A stretch of DNA of 64,000 nt from Oscillospiraceae bacterium (GCA_004558145.1 SFDQ01000006.1:1-64000), one strand, 5' to 3'; positions 7,223 through 14,585 are shown, numbered from the stretch's first letter. Numbers and translations are program-made. The notes: generated from the sequence alone by a model not told the origin.

Positions 7223-8892
7223 CTGTCGTCACCCACCTTTACAATGATGTCGTCCACGCTGCCGCCCGGGGGCAGCATGGGAAGCACGAATTCGTCCTTT
7301 TCGATGGCGCAGTCGATGAGGTAGGGCCCCTCGGCGGCGAAGGCACGGCCGAAGGCGGCCTCCAGGCCCTCCAGGGTGTCCACCGCCTCGCCCTCGGCCC
7401 CGAAGGCCTTGGCCAGCGCCACAAAGTCGGTCTTGCGGCCCAGGATGGTGTTGGAGTAGCGCTTGCCGTAGAACAGCGTCTGCCACTGGCGAACCATGCC
7501 CAGCACGCCGTTGTTCATCAGCAGGATGACCACCGGCACCCGGTAGGTCACGGCGGTGGCCAGCTCGTTCAGGCACATGCCGAAGGAGCCGTCGCCGGTC
7601 ACCAGCACGCTGCGCTCGCCGGTGCCGTAGGCCGCGCCGATGGCCGCGCCCATGCCGTAGCCCATGGTGCCCAGGCCGCCGCTGGAGGCAAAGCGCCGGG
7701 GCTTTTTGAAGCTGAGGTTCTGGGCCGCCCACATCTGATGCTGGCCCACGTCGGTGGCCACCGGGGTGTTCTCGCCCAGGAATTTGTTCAGCGTCAGGAT
7801 GGCGTTGCGGGGGGTCAGGCCCTCCCGGTGGTCGGCGCTCTCCGCCTCCTCCGCCCGCAGCTTTGCCAGCTTTTCCTGCCACTCGGGATTCCTGACCTCG
7901 TTCACCAGGGGCAGCAGCCGCTGCAAGGTCTGCTTCACGTCGCCCCGCAGGCCCACCGCCGCGGGCACGTTCTTCGAAAGCTCCGAGCCGTCCACGTCAA
8001 TTTGCACGATGCGCGCGCCGGGGGCGAAGCGGGAGCGGTCGCCGGTGACCCGGTCGTTGAACCGCACGCCCAGGGAGATGATGAGGTCGGCGTTGTGCAT
8101 CGCAAGGCTGCTGGCGTAGTGGCCGTGCATGCCCTGCATGCCCAGAAAACGGGGATGGCCGGTGGGGATGCCGGAGATGCCGGTGAGGGAGCAGCCGATG
8201 GGGGCGTCCAGCTTTTCGGCCAGGGCCAGCATCTCGCTTTGCGCCCCGGCGGCCACCAGACCGCCGCCGAAGTAGACGAAGGGCCGGCGGGCGGCGTTGA
8301 TGAGGGCCGCCGCCTGCTCCACCCGAAGCTCCTTGGCCGCCGTGGGGGCGTCCGCCGTCACCGGGGGCTGGGCTTCGTACTCGCACAGGGCGGTCTGCAC
8401 GTCTTTGGGCACGTCGATGAGCACCGGGCCCGGCCGCCCGGACTGAGCCAGCCGGAAGGCCTCGCGGATGGTGTCCGCCAGTTCGTCCACCGAGCCCACG
8501 AAGTAGTTGTGCTTGGTGATGGGCAGCGTCACGCCGGTGATGTCAATTTCCTGGAAGCTGTCGGTGCCGATCTGGGTGGTGGGCACGTTGCCGCACAGCG
8601 CCACCATGGGGATGGAGTCCAGGTAGGCCGTGGCGATGCCGGTGACCAGATTGGTGGCGCCGGGGCCGGAGGTGGAGATGACCACACCCACCTTGCCGGT
8701 GGTGCGGGCGTAGCCGTCCGCCGCGTGGGTGGCGCCCTGTTCGTGGGCGGTGAGAACGTGGGTGATCTCGTTCTGGTATTTATAGAGGCTGTCGTAGACG
8801 TTCAGGATCTGGCCGCCGGGGTAGCCGAAGACGGTGTCCACGCCCTGCTCGATGAGGGTCCTCACGAGGATGTCTGCGCCGGAAAGCATCAT
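7219..8892 (-). CDS. ilvB: Acetolactate synthase large (catalytic) subunit
   Basis: This 557-residue thiamine-diphosphate enzyme condenses pyruvate with pyruvate or 2-oxobutyrate, the first shared step to valine, leucine and isoleucine. The N-terminal VFGYPGGQILNVYDSLY, the catalytic-Glu motif THVLTAHEQGATHAADGYA and the ThDP/Mg motif GDGSFGMCLNELATAV are all present. AAAGGAGG precedes tandem ATG codons. It starts 35 bases after ilvA, and the small subunit overlaps its 3' end. Confidence 0.97.
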   Translation of the reverse strand: MMLSGADILVRTLIEQGVDTVFGYPGGQILNVYDSLYKYQNEITHVLTAHEQGATHAADGYARTTGKVGVVISTSGPGATNLVTGIATAYLDSIPMVALCGNVPTTQIGTDSFQEIDITGVTLPITKHNYFVGSVDELADTIREAFRLAQSGRPGPVLIDVPKDVQTALCEYEAQPPVTADAPTAAKELRVEQAAALINAARRPFVYFGGGLVAAGAQSEMLALAEKLDAPIGCSLTGISGIPTGHPRFLGMQGMHGHYASSLAMHNADLIISLGVRFNDRVTGDRSRFAPGARIVQIDVDGSELSKNVPAAVGLRGDVKQTLQRLLPLVNEVRNPEWQEKLAKLRAEEAESADHREGLTPRNAILTLNKFLGENTPVATDVGQHQMWAAQNLSFKKPRRFASSGGLGTMGYGMGAAIGAAYGTGERSVLVTGDGSFGMCLNELATAVTYRVPVVILLMNNGVLGMVRQWQTLFYGKRYSNTILGRKTDFVALAKAFGAEGEAVDTLEGLEAAFGRAFAAEGPYLIDCAIEKDEFVLPMLPPGGSVDDIIVKVGDDR

Positions 8893-8927
8893 GGTGGTTT
8901 CCTCCTTTTATCTGGTGTTCGGGGCCG

Positions 8928-10118
8928 TCACACAAGTTTGAAGTGCTCGGCCTTGAGAGAGTCGGTGATGAGTTTCACATGGTCGAAGTCGCGGGTCTCC
9001 ATGTCGATGCGAAGGAACACGCCGTGCACGCTCTCGGTGGCGCCCTTCTCGTAATGCACGCCGGTGACGTTGCCGCCGCAGTCGGCGATGATGCGGGAAA
9101 TGTCTTTCAGCTGGCCGGGCTTGTCAATGAGCTCGATGAGCAGGCTGGAGGACCGGCCGCTGTTCAGAAGGCCCCGGTCGATGACCCGGGAGAGGCTGGT
9201 CACGTCGATGTTGCCGCCGGAGACCACGCTCACCACCCGCTTGCCCTTCAGGGGGAACTTGCCAAACATGGCGGCGGCCACCGCCACCGCGCCCGCGCCC
9301 TCGGCGATCATCTTCTGCTTTTCGATGAGGGCCAGGATGGCCGAGGCCACCTCGTCGTCGGTCACAAGAGCGATGTCGTCCACATAGTCCCGCACCAGGG
9401 CGAAGGTGTTTTCGCCCGGCTGCTTCACCGCGATGCCGTCGGCGATGGTCTGCACGCTGTCTAGGCACTCGATGGCGCCGTCGTGGATGGAGTTGAACAT
9501 GCTGGGCGCGCCCGCTGCCTGCACGCCGTACACCTTCACCGACGGGCGAATTTGTTTGGCGGTGTAGGCGATGCCGCTGATGAGGCCGCCGCCGCCCACC
9601 GGCACGATGATGGCGTCGATGTTGTCCAGTTGGGAGAGAATTTCCAGAGCGATGGTGCCCTGGCCGGCGATGACGTTCTCGTCGTCGAAGGGATGCACGA
9701 AGGTGTAGCCCATCTCGTCCTTCAGTTCCAGCGCCTTTTTGTAGGCGTCGTCGTAGCAGCCCTCCACCAGGCAGACCTCTGCGCCGAAGCCCTTGGTGGC
9801 CTCCACCTTGGAGATGGGGGCGGTGTCCGGCAGGCAGATGAGGGATTTGATGCCGTTCTTGGAGGCCGCCAGCGCCACGCCCTGAGCGTGGTTGCCCGCC
9901 GAGCAGGCGATGACGCCCCGGGCCTTTTCTTCTTCGGTGAGCATCGCAATTTTGTACCCCGCGCCCCGCACCTTGAAGGAGCCGGTGATCTGCAGGTTTT
10001 CCGGCTTGAGATAGAGTTCGCACTCCGGCGCGATGCCGTAGGCCCTTACCACGGCGGTTTCCCGCACGATGTTTTTCAGCACCCGCTGCGCGTCGAATAC
10101 CTTGTCGAGAGATAACAT
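8928..10118 (-). CDS. ilvA: Threonine ammonia-lyase (dehydratase)
   Basis: This 396-residue PLP enzyme makes 2-oxobutyrate from threonine, the committed step to isoleucine. The Schiff-base lysine lies in TGSFKVRGAGYK, the glycine-rich phosphate loop in VPVGGGGLISGIAYT, and one ACT-like domain forms the last 70-80 residues. The ATG at 10118 has AAAGGGG upstream; a start six codons earlier would cover that site. As first gene after the T-box leader and ahead of ilvBNC it is read as biosynthetic, although this short one-ACT form also includes catabolic enzymes. Confidence 0.93.
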   Translation of the reverse strand: MLSLDKVFDAQRVLKNIVRETAVVRAYGIAPECELYLKPENLQITGSFKVRGAGYKIAMLTEEEKARGVIACSAGNHAQGVALAASKNGIKSLICLPDTAPISKVEATKGFGAEVCLVEGCYDDAYKKALELKDEMGYTFVHPFDDENVIAGQGTIALEILSQLDNIDAIIVPVGGGGLISGIAYTAKQIRPSVKVYGVQAAGAPSMFNSIHDGAIECLDSVQTIADGIAVKQPGENTFALVRDYVDDIALVTDDEVASAILALIEKQKMIAEGAGAVAVAAAMFGKFPLKGKRVVSVVSGGNIDVTSLSRVIDRGLLNSGRSSSLLIELIDKPGQLKDISRIIADCGGNVTGVHYEKGATESVHGVFLRIDMETRDFDHVKLITDSLKAEHFKLV

Positions 10119-10150
10119 GTTTTTTCCCCTTTCCACACTGCCCTGAAACG

Positions 10151-10608
10151 AAAAACACCCGTCTCAAAGCGATTTTTGCTTTGAGACGGGTGTAAAATTT
10201 TACACTCGCGGTACCACTCAAATTGCGGACGCACTGGCCCGCCACCTCTTCGAAGTCCACAAACTTCTATGCACTGACGCAGCATTCTCGAAAGACGCCT
10301 ACTCGGCTTTCGCTTTTGGGGCCTTCAGCTCGGAAGGGATGGGAGCACTGCAGTCCTTTGCCGGGATCGCACCATCCCCGGCTCTCTGAGAAATTCGTTG
10401 CAGGTCCGTCTTCGTCACAGCCTTTGCTTTTGTTCGAAGTCAAACAACCTCTATGCGTTAACGCAGCATACGCGGGAGACCCTACTGGCCCGAAAGGGCG
10501 GTTCAGGCTCCGGCTCGGAAGGGACAGGCTCTGGGGCGTTCCGCGCCGGTTCACACCAACCACCGGCTCTCTGCAGCGGGCCATCCCCGGCCACTCTTCG
10601 TCACAGCC
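10151..10608 (-). promoter_or_regulatory. Tandem T-box leader (two stem I units, one antiterminator/terminator) of the ilv operon
   Basis: On the minus strand the T-box motif TGGTACCGCG (10216-10207) precedes a 16-bp terminator stem (10193-10178 with 10170-10155) and five T. Upstream are two units starting at about 10608 and 10422. Both contain GGCTGTGACGAAGA, AGAGAGCCGG, CCTTCCGAGC, AGTAGG and TGCTGCGT in the same order. The triplet before CCTTCCGAG, the expected specifier position, is GTC (Val) at 10525-10523 in the distal unit and ATC (Ile) at 10340-10338 in the proximal one. The distal unit lacks its own TGGNACCGCG. Known of the family: uncharged tRNA stabilises the antiterminator. Inferred: the specifier assignments. 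Confidence 0.92.
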
Positions 10609-10627
10609 TTCATATTCAATTTCGTCA

Positions 10628-10656
10628 AATATACCACTCTCAAAAAAGGATGTCAA
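10628..10656 (-). promoter_or_regulatory. Promoter of the ilv operon
   Basis: TTGACA (10656-10651) and TATATT (10633-10628) on the minus strand are 17 bases apart, a near-consensus vegetative promoter whose transcript would start just ahead of the first T-box unit. Confidence 0.85.
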
Positions 10657-10675
10657 TATTATTCTGGGCAAAATC

Positions 10676-10692
10676 TGATAAAAATTTTATCA
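10676..10692. promoter_or_regulatory. 17-bp perfect palindrome upstream of the ilv promoter
   Basis: TGATAAAA-A-TTTTATCA lies about 20 bases upstream of the ilv -35 box and between two divergent genes. It could be an operator; no protein can be assigned. Confidence 0.4.
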
Positions 10693-10793
10693 CTTTATCA
10701 AATTGCACTGCAAAACACCAAAGCGGGGCCCTCTCTTTGTGAAAAGTTCCATCCGGCCGGGGCAGGGGAGGAGAACGGCGGCCCCGGCGGGTA

Positions 10794-10801
10794 CATATAC
10801 T
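10794..10801 (+). promoter_or_regulatory. Possible sporulation-sigma -10 element of the collagen-like gene
   Basis: CATATACT lies 37 bases upstream of the start and resembles sigma-E/sigma-K -10 elements; a near-identical CATATACAT precedes yabP. No convincing -35 element is seen. Confidence 0.3.
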
Positions 10802-10837
10802 GGGGCAGAAATTTTTGAGCAACGGAGTGAAGGCGAT

Positions 10838-11371
10838 ATGGATAAATTCGATTCGGACCGCAGGCCCGAATTCATGCGGCGGCAGCACGGCTGCGGCTGC
10901 TGTGTTTGCAGCGGCCCCCAGGGCCCGCAGGGAGAGCCGGGGCCCCAGGGCCCTCCGGGTGAACCGGCCCAGGACTGCTTTGCTTCCTTTTTCATGTTCG
11001 AGCGCCGGTTCGAAAACGGGCGGCCCATCCCGCTGCTGCCCGGCACGGAGGACCCCACCGGCAGCATCGTGCTGGCGGACGAGACCCGCATCGAGCTTGC
11101 GCCGGGCTATTACTGCATCTCTTTCAGCGTCTCCGCCATTTTGGAGGAGGCGGGCTACATGCAGGTCACGCCCGCCTACAACGGCAGTTCCAACCTGCTC
11201 TACGGCATCTACTTCAAAACCGGCGCGGCGCTTTCCAGCGCCTATGGGTCCAACTCCATCATCATCCATGTGCCGGAGACCACCAGTTTCAGCCTTACAT
11301 ATAACAGCAACGTGGCGGACCGCTCCGGCGCGGCCACCGTGTCGGTCATTGGGCTGACAAGGAAAGAATGA
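10838..11371 (+). CDS. Short collagen-like protein with C-terminal BclA-like domain
   Basis: This 177-residue protein has a charged N-terminus, a Cys-rich HGCGCCVC segment, six Gly-X-Y triplets (GPQGPQGEPGPQGPPGEP, about residues 29-46), then about 125 residues of beta-rich sequence. The layout resembles exosporium collagen-like glycoproteins, in which the C-terminal domain trimerises. The ATG has GGAG upstream; 45 in-frame codons before it lack support. The collagen segment is far shorter than usual. It is a single gene with its own hairpin. The surface or spore-coat role is inferred from architecture and a sporulation-like -10 box. Confidence 0.75.
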   Translation: MDKFDSDRRPEFMRRQHGCGCCVCSGPQGPQGEPGPQGPPGEPAQDCFASFFMFERRFENGRPIPLLPGTEDPTGSIVLADETRIELAPGYYCISFSVSAILEEAGYMQVTPAYNGSSNLLYGIYFKTGAALSSAYGSNSIIIHVPETTSFSLTYNSNVADRSGAATVSVIGLTRKE

Positions 11372-11383
11372 GCCTTTGAGTGT

Positions 11384-11414
11384 CAGGGGCGGCAGAAGGA
11401 TCCTGCCGCCCCTG
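11384..11414 (+). terminator. Hairpin after the collagen-like gene
   Basis: CAGGGGCGGCAG (11384-11395) pairs fully with CTGCCGCCCCTG (11403-11414). There is no long T-run, so termination may be weak. Confidence 0.5.
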
Positions 11415-11445
11415 CTGATTTGAAAAATCAATTTCAAATTTTCTG

Positions 11446-11480
11446 TTGACTTTAATTTTATTTATGTTATATTGAATATA
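11446..11480 (+). promoter_or_regulatory. Promoter with overlapping palindrome, DUF2089 cassette
   Basis: TTGACT (11446-11451) and TATATT (11468-11473) are 16 bases apart. The -10 hexamer is the left half of the perfect palindrome TATATT-G-AATATA (11468-11480), a good position for repression by the downstream regulator. The region is strikingly AT-rich against its surroundings. Confidence 0.65.
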
Positions 11481-11509
11481 GTTAAAGCAAACATGAAAGG
11501 GGAATTGAA

Positions 11510-11809
11510 TTGGAGATAGACAAAATCCCTCAGTGGCTCCTGGCGCTGGAGCCGGAAGATGTGGCGTTTTTGAAAAACTTTGTGCTCAAGTCCGGCTCGC
11601 TGAAAGAGATAGCGCGCCTTTATGAGGTGTCCTATCCCACGGTGCGGCTGCGGCTGGACAAGCTCATCCAGAAGATAGAGCTGGCGGACCAGAAAGAGGA
11701 GGAGCCTTTTTCCACCTTCATCAAGGGGCTGGCGGTGGATTCCCGCATCGACCTGGAAACGGCAAAACTCATCATCGACAAGTACAAGCAGGAGAAAAAG
11801 GAGCAGTAA
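11510..11809 (+). CDS. DUF2089-like helix-turn-helix regulator
   Basis: This 99-residue protein starts at TTG with GAAAGGGG about 7 bases upstream; the nearby ATG opens a nine-codon frame only. Residues about 17-50 (FLKNFVLKSGSLKEIARLYE then VSYPTVRLRLDKLI) form a helix-turn-helix of the kind in DUF2089 proteins. The charged C-terminal helix may oligomerise. It is first of three tightly spaced genes, followed by two small membrane proteins, suggesting that it controls the cassette through the palindrome over its own -10 box (inference). Confidence 0.75.
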   Translation: MEIDKIPQWLLALEPEDVAFLKNFVLKSGSLKEIARLYEVSYPTVRLRLDKLIQKIELADQKEEEPFSTFIKGLAVDSRIDLETAKLIIDKYKQEKKEQ

Positions 11810-11833
11810 ACGAGTCATAAGGGGGACTTGGAT

Positions 11834-12136
11834 ATGGACGGAGCAATGATTTTGAAGTTCATCGCAGGCTTTGCCATCGCGCTGGCCATGATGGTGGCCG
11901 AGTATCTTTTGTGCACAAGGCTGAAAAGCCCGCTGTGGGGCGGCATCATTCCCTGCCTGATTTTGGGCGTGACTATCTGGATGTTCACCGGCGGCCCTGT
12001 TCCGCTGGAGCTGCGGTACGTTTTTCCCTTCGTCGTTCTGAACCTCTTGTTTTTTGGCGAGTGGGCGGACGGGCGCGAGAAGCGCGGAAAAATGCAGCGG
12101 CAGGAATTGGAACGTATGAAAGCCAGGGATATGTGA
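11834..12136 (+). CDS. Small membrane protein, cassette gene 2
   Basis: About 100 residues with three predicted membrane helices (roughly residues 5-25, 33-52 and 60-75), then a charged cytoplasmic tail with QELERMKARDM. AAGGGGG sits 8 bases before the ATG; a TTG two codons earlier is possible but too close to that site. It follows the DUF2089 gene by 24 bases. Function unknown. Its tail resembles that of the next gene, so the two may be ancient paralogues or partners. Confidence 0.7.
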   Translation: MDGAMILKFIAGFAIALAMMVAEYLLCTRLKSPLWGGIIPCLILGVTIWMFTGGPVPLELRYVFPFVVLNLLFFGEWADGREKRGKMQRQELERMKARDM

Positions 12137-12154
12137 AGGAGGGAGAAAACGGTC

Positions 12155-12427
12155 ATGAGACCCGCCATTGTTCTGCTTATCACCGCCGCGCTGCTGGCGG
12201 TTCAATACTATTTCGGCCTGCGCAAAAGCGCACTGTTGGGGGCCATCCTTCCGGGTGGCCTGTCCGGACTGTTCATTGCCTACAGTGCCATGGAGGGCAC
12301 TGCAAACTACCTGCCCTCGGGAATCGGCTGCGTTGTTGCGCTGGTCGTCGTGTGGTGGATCGGGCGTGTTCAGTCTGAAAAACACGAAAAAGAAGAACTG
12401 GACAAAATGAAAACGAAAGATCTGTAA
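12155..12427 (+). CDS. Small membrane protein, cassette gene 3
   Basis: A 90-residue protein with three hydrophobic stretches (about 4-20, 27-45 and 53-70) and a charged tail EKEELDKMKTKDL, echoing the tail of the preceding protein. GAAGGAGGG provides a strong ribosome site. It is 18 bases after gene 2 and ends the cassette. DUF2089-type regulators are often found beside small membrane proteins; the physiological role is unknown to me. Confidence 0.7.
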   Translation: MRPAIVLLITAALLAVQYYFGLRKSALLGAILPGGLSGLFIAYSAMEGTANYLPSGIGCVVALVVVWWIGRVQSEKHEKEELDKMKTKDL

Positions 12428-12525
12428 GAAGAAAAACAATGAAGGTGGCAGTTGCGCTCGCGATTGCGCGGATAATCCCTATATTCCATTGCGGGGCTTG
12501 CCAACGCGCTTCGGACGGAGAGGTT

Positions 12526-12695
12526 CCCCGCGGAAGTTTGCGCAGCAAAGTTTTGTGGGGAGAAGGAGCCGCAGCGGAGCGAGCGCGTCGGTGGCTTAAA
12601 ATAAGCCGCCGCAAGCGATGCACAGCTTGCGTGTTTGCCGCCCTTCGGGCGGCCGGGGCCCCCGCGGAAGCTTGCACCGGCAAAATTCCGCGGGG
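12526..12695. repeat. 170-bp direct repeat, copy 1, with two 35-36-bp palindromes
   Basis: Matches 12858-13027 with scattered differences. Each copy begins and ends with a palindrome of the form CCCC(G/A)C(G/A)GAAGTTTGC-loop-GCAAAATTCTGTGGGG (here 12526-12560 and 12660-12695). Between them are GCCGCAGCGGAGCGAGCGCG, a CTTAAAA tract and a GCCGCCCTTCGGGCGGC hairpin. No gene is visible at 12428-13109; the short ORFs crossing it follow the repeat symmetry. Confidence 0.8.
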
Positions 12696-12785
12696 AGAAG
12701 GACTGCGCCCGCAGGCGCGTTTCGAGGCCAACCGCCGCGTAAGCGGCGGCTCTTGGGCCGAGATGGAATGACGGAGCGATATGAG

Positions 12786-12813
12786 AAAAGCCCGGCCAGC
12801 CGGCCGGGCTTTT
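12786..12813. terminator. Terminator-like inverted repeat, copy 1
   Basis: AAAAGCCCGGCC (12786-12797) pairs with GGCCGGGCTTTT (12802-12813), bidirectional. Its flanks (GAATGACGGAGCG before, GAATGGAGC after) are repeated around 13056-13083, so the whole block is duplicated. It could terminate the membrane-protein cassette. Confidence 0.7.
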
Positions 12814-12857
12814 TGAATGGAGCAAAGTCTATAAGCCGCCCGCAGGGCGGCCGGGGG

Positions 12858-13027
12858 CCCCGCGAAAGTTTGCTCTAGCAAAATTTTGTGGGGAGAAGGA
12901 GCCGCAGCGGAGCGAGCGCGCCGGTGGCTTAAAAAAGTCGCCGCAAGCGATGCACAGCTTGCGTATTTGCCGCCCTTCGGGCGGCCGGGGCCCCCACAGA
13001 AGTTTGCGTTAGCAAAATTCTGTGGGG
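12858..13027. repeat. 170-bp direct repeat, copy 2, with two 36-bp palindromes
   Basis: Second copy of the unit at 12526-12695. Its palindromes are at 12858-12893 and 12992-13027. Stems differ at compensating positions (for example CCCCACAGAA with TTCTGTGGGG), which argues that the fold matters or that the units are old. Confidence 0.8.
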
Positions 13028-13055
13028 AGAAGGAGGAATGACGGAGCGGTATGAA

Positions 13056-13083
13056 AAAAGCCCGGCCAACCGGCCGGGCTTTT
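13056..13083. terminator. Terminator-like inverted repeat, copy 2, at the tRNA-Leu 3' side
   Basis: AAAAGCCCGGCC (13056-13067) pairs with GGCCGGGCTTTT (13072-13083). On the minus strand it lies 27 bases after the tRNA end with a T-run, so it probably terminates the tRNA transcript. Confidence 0.75.
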
Positions 13084-13109
13084 TGAATGGAGCGCAGTCC
13101 ATTCCGACG

Positions 13110-13192
13110 TGGTGCGGGTAACAGGGGTCGAACCTGCACACCGAAGTACCAGATCCTAAGTCTGGCGCGTCTGCCAATTCCGCCATACCCGC
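13110..13192 (-). tRNA. tRNA-Leu (anticodon UAG)
   Basis: On the minus strand the acceptor stem GCGGGTA pairs with TACCCGC, followed by A and an encoded CCA. The anticodon arm is CCAGA-CTTAGGA-TCTGG, giving anticodon TAG, which reads CTA leucine codons. The T arm holds GGTTCGACCCC. A long variable arm (TACTTCGGTG) confirms a class II tRNA. A consensus promoter lies just upstream and a terminator downstream. Confidence 0.96.
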
Positions 13193-13202
13193 ATACGAAC
13201 TC

Positions 13203-13231
13203 AGTGTACCAGCCGCGGCGGGGTTTGTCAA
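13203..13231 (-). promoter_or_regulatory. Promoter of tRNA-Leu
   Basis: TTGACA (13231-13226) and TACACT (13208-13203) on the minus strand are 17 bases apart, about 11 bases ahead of the tRNA 5' end. Confidence 0.8.
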
Positions 13232-13256
13232 TCGGGAAGGGGAGAGCCGCCCCCCG

Positions 13257-13285
13257 CTATAATCCCGCCAAAACGGAGCATACTA
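13257..13285 (+). promoter_or_regulatory. Candidate forespore-type promoter of spoIVB
   Basis: CTATAAT (13257-13263) and CATACTA (13279-13285) fit loosely the sigma-G pattern (GHATR and CATNHTA). In Bacillus spoIVB is sigma-G dependent, which motivates the call. Spacing is slightly short. Confidence 0.35.
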
Positions 13286-13364
13286 ATCACCAGGGCCCGG
13301 CGGCGGATGCTGCCGGGCCGAGCACCCGGGGCGCGCTGCGCCCCGGCCGGGAGGTCGATTTTCT

Positions 13365-14585
13365 ATGCTCACGTTCCTCAGGCGCTGCCTGACGCTGGCG
13401 GTGGGCGCCGCCGCGCTGGCCCTGGGCTGCCTTACCTATCTTTATACCCAATTGCCGGACACCTTCATGGTTCCCCAGGGGCAGACGCTCACCCTGGCTC
13501 AGATGCCCTGGCTGGTGCCGCTGGAGCCCACGGGTGCCGCCGCCGCCCAGGCGGTGCCCACCGGCGGCAGCTACAACGTCACCCTCTCGGTGCTGGGCGG
13601 CATCCCGGTCAAAACGGTGCGGGCCGTGGTGGTGGACCGCCGCGCCGTCACCGTCTGCGGCACGCCCTTCGGCATCAAGATGTTCTCCGACGGCGCGATG
13701 GTGGTGGCCTTCACCGACATCCGCACCGCCTCCGGCTCCGCCAACCCCGCCAAGGCGGCGGGCCTGAAAATGGGAGACGTCATTGTCAGCATCGACGGGC
13801 AGAAGACCGTGGACAACGACGACGTCAGCGCCGCCATCCAGGCCGCAGAGGGGCGCCCGGTGCAGCTGGTCTACACCCGGGACGGCGCCGAGCACACCAC
13901 CTCCCTCCAGCCCGTGCAGGACGCCGACTCTGAGCGCTGGCGGGCGGGTATGTGGGTGCGGGATTCCTCCGCCGGCATCGGCACCCTCACCTTTGTGGAC
14001 AACTCCACCGGCATCTACGGCGGCCTCGGCCACTCCATCAGCGACGCCGACACCGGCCAGTCCATCGCCCTGCTCAGCGGCGAGGTGGCCCCGGTCACCA
14101 TCACCGGCTATGTGGCGGGGGCGGCAGGGGCCCCGGGCGAGCTGAAGGGCCGCTTCACCGGCGAGGCGGCCATGGGCGACATCCTCATCAACGGGGCCAC
14201 CGGCGTCTACGGCTCCATCCGCAAGGTGCTGGACGGCCAGGACATGGTGGTGGCCCAGGCCCAGGAGGTCAGCGAGGGGCCTGCCCGCATCCTCACCACC
14301 ATCGGCGGCGACGAGCCCGCCTGGTACGATGCGGTGATCGAGCAGGTCTCCCTCACCGAGGAGGACCCCAACCGCAACATGGTCATCCGCATCACCGACC
14401 CCGAGCTGCTGGCCGCCACCGGCGGCATCGTGCAGGGCATGAGCGGCAGCCCCATCGTGCAGAACGACCGGCTGGTGGGGGCGGTGACCCACGTTCTGGT
14501 GAACGACCCCACCCGTGGATTTGGCATTTTTGCCGAGAACATGCTGTCCAGCGCCGATGCGGCGGCCGCGCGCAAAGCCGCATAA
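13365..14585 (+). CDS. spoIVB: SpoIVB-type serine peptidase (S55), sporulation checkpoint protease
   Basis: This 406-residue protein has an N-terminal membrane anchor (about residues 8-28), a PDZ domain around KAAGLKMGDVIVSIDG (about 128-190) and a C-terminal S55 protease domain with the catalytic serine in GGIVQGMSGSPIVQN. In Bacillus the forespore secretes it to cleave SpoIVFA and activate pro-sigma-K processing. GGGAGG lies 10 bases before the ATG. Its position immediately upstream of spo0A matches the conserved order in endospore formers. Confidence 0.92.
   Translation: MLTFLRRCLTLAVGAAALALGCLTYLYTQLPDTFMVPQGQTLTLAQMPWLVPLEPTGAAAAQAVPTGGSYNVTLSVLGGIPVKTVRAVVVDRRAVTVCGTPFGIKMFSDGAMVVAFTDIRTASGSANPAKAAGLKMGDVIVSIDGQKTVDNDDVSAAIQAAEGRPVQLVYTRDGAEHTTSLQPVQDADSERWRAGMWVRDSSAGIGTLTFVDNSTGIYGGLGHSISDADTGQSIALLSGEVAPVTITGYVAGAAGAPGELKGRFTGEAAMGDILINGATGVYGSIRKVLDGQDMVVAQAQEVSEGPARILTTIGGDEPAWYDAVIEQVSLTEEDPNRNMVIRITDPELLAATGGIVQGMSGSPIVQNDRLVGAVTHVLVNDPTRGFGIFAENMLSSADAAAARKAA

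Noticed and set aside
10267..10671. 134-codon minus-strand ORF across the T-box leader
   Set aside because: Coincides with the structured leader and its repeats; no ribosome site and no family resemblance.
10676..10692. CodY box
   Set aside because: The palindrome does not match the AATTTTCWGAAAATT consensus well enough to name a protein.
12526..13027. CRISPR array
   Set aside because: Four palindromes exist but the spacing is irregular, the intervening sequence is itself repeated rather than unique, and no cas genes are near.
12273..13231. Several ORFs crossing the repeat region and tRNA-Leu
   Set aside because: They follow the repeat units and even run through the tRNA, so they are not genes.
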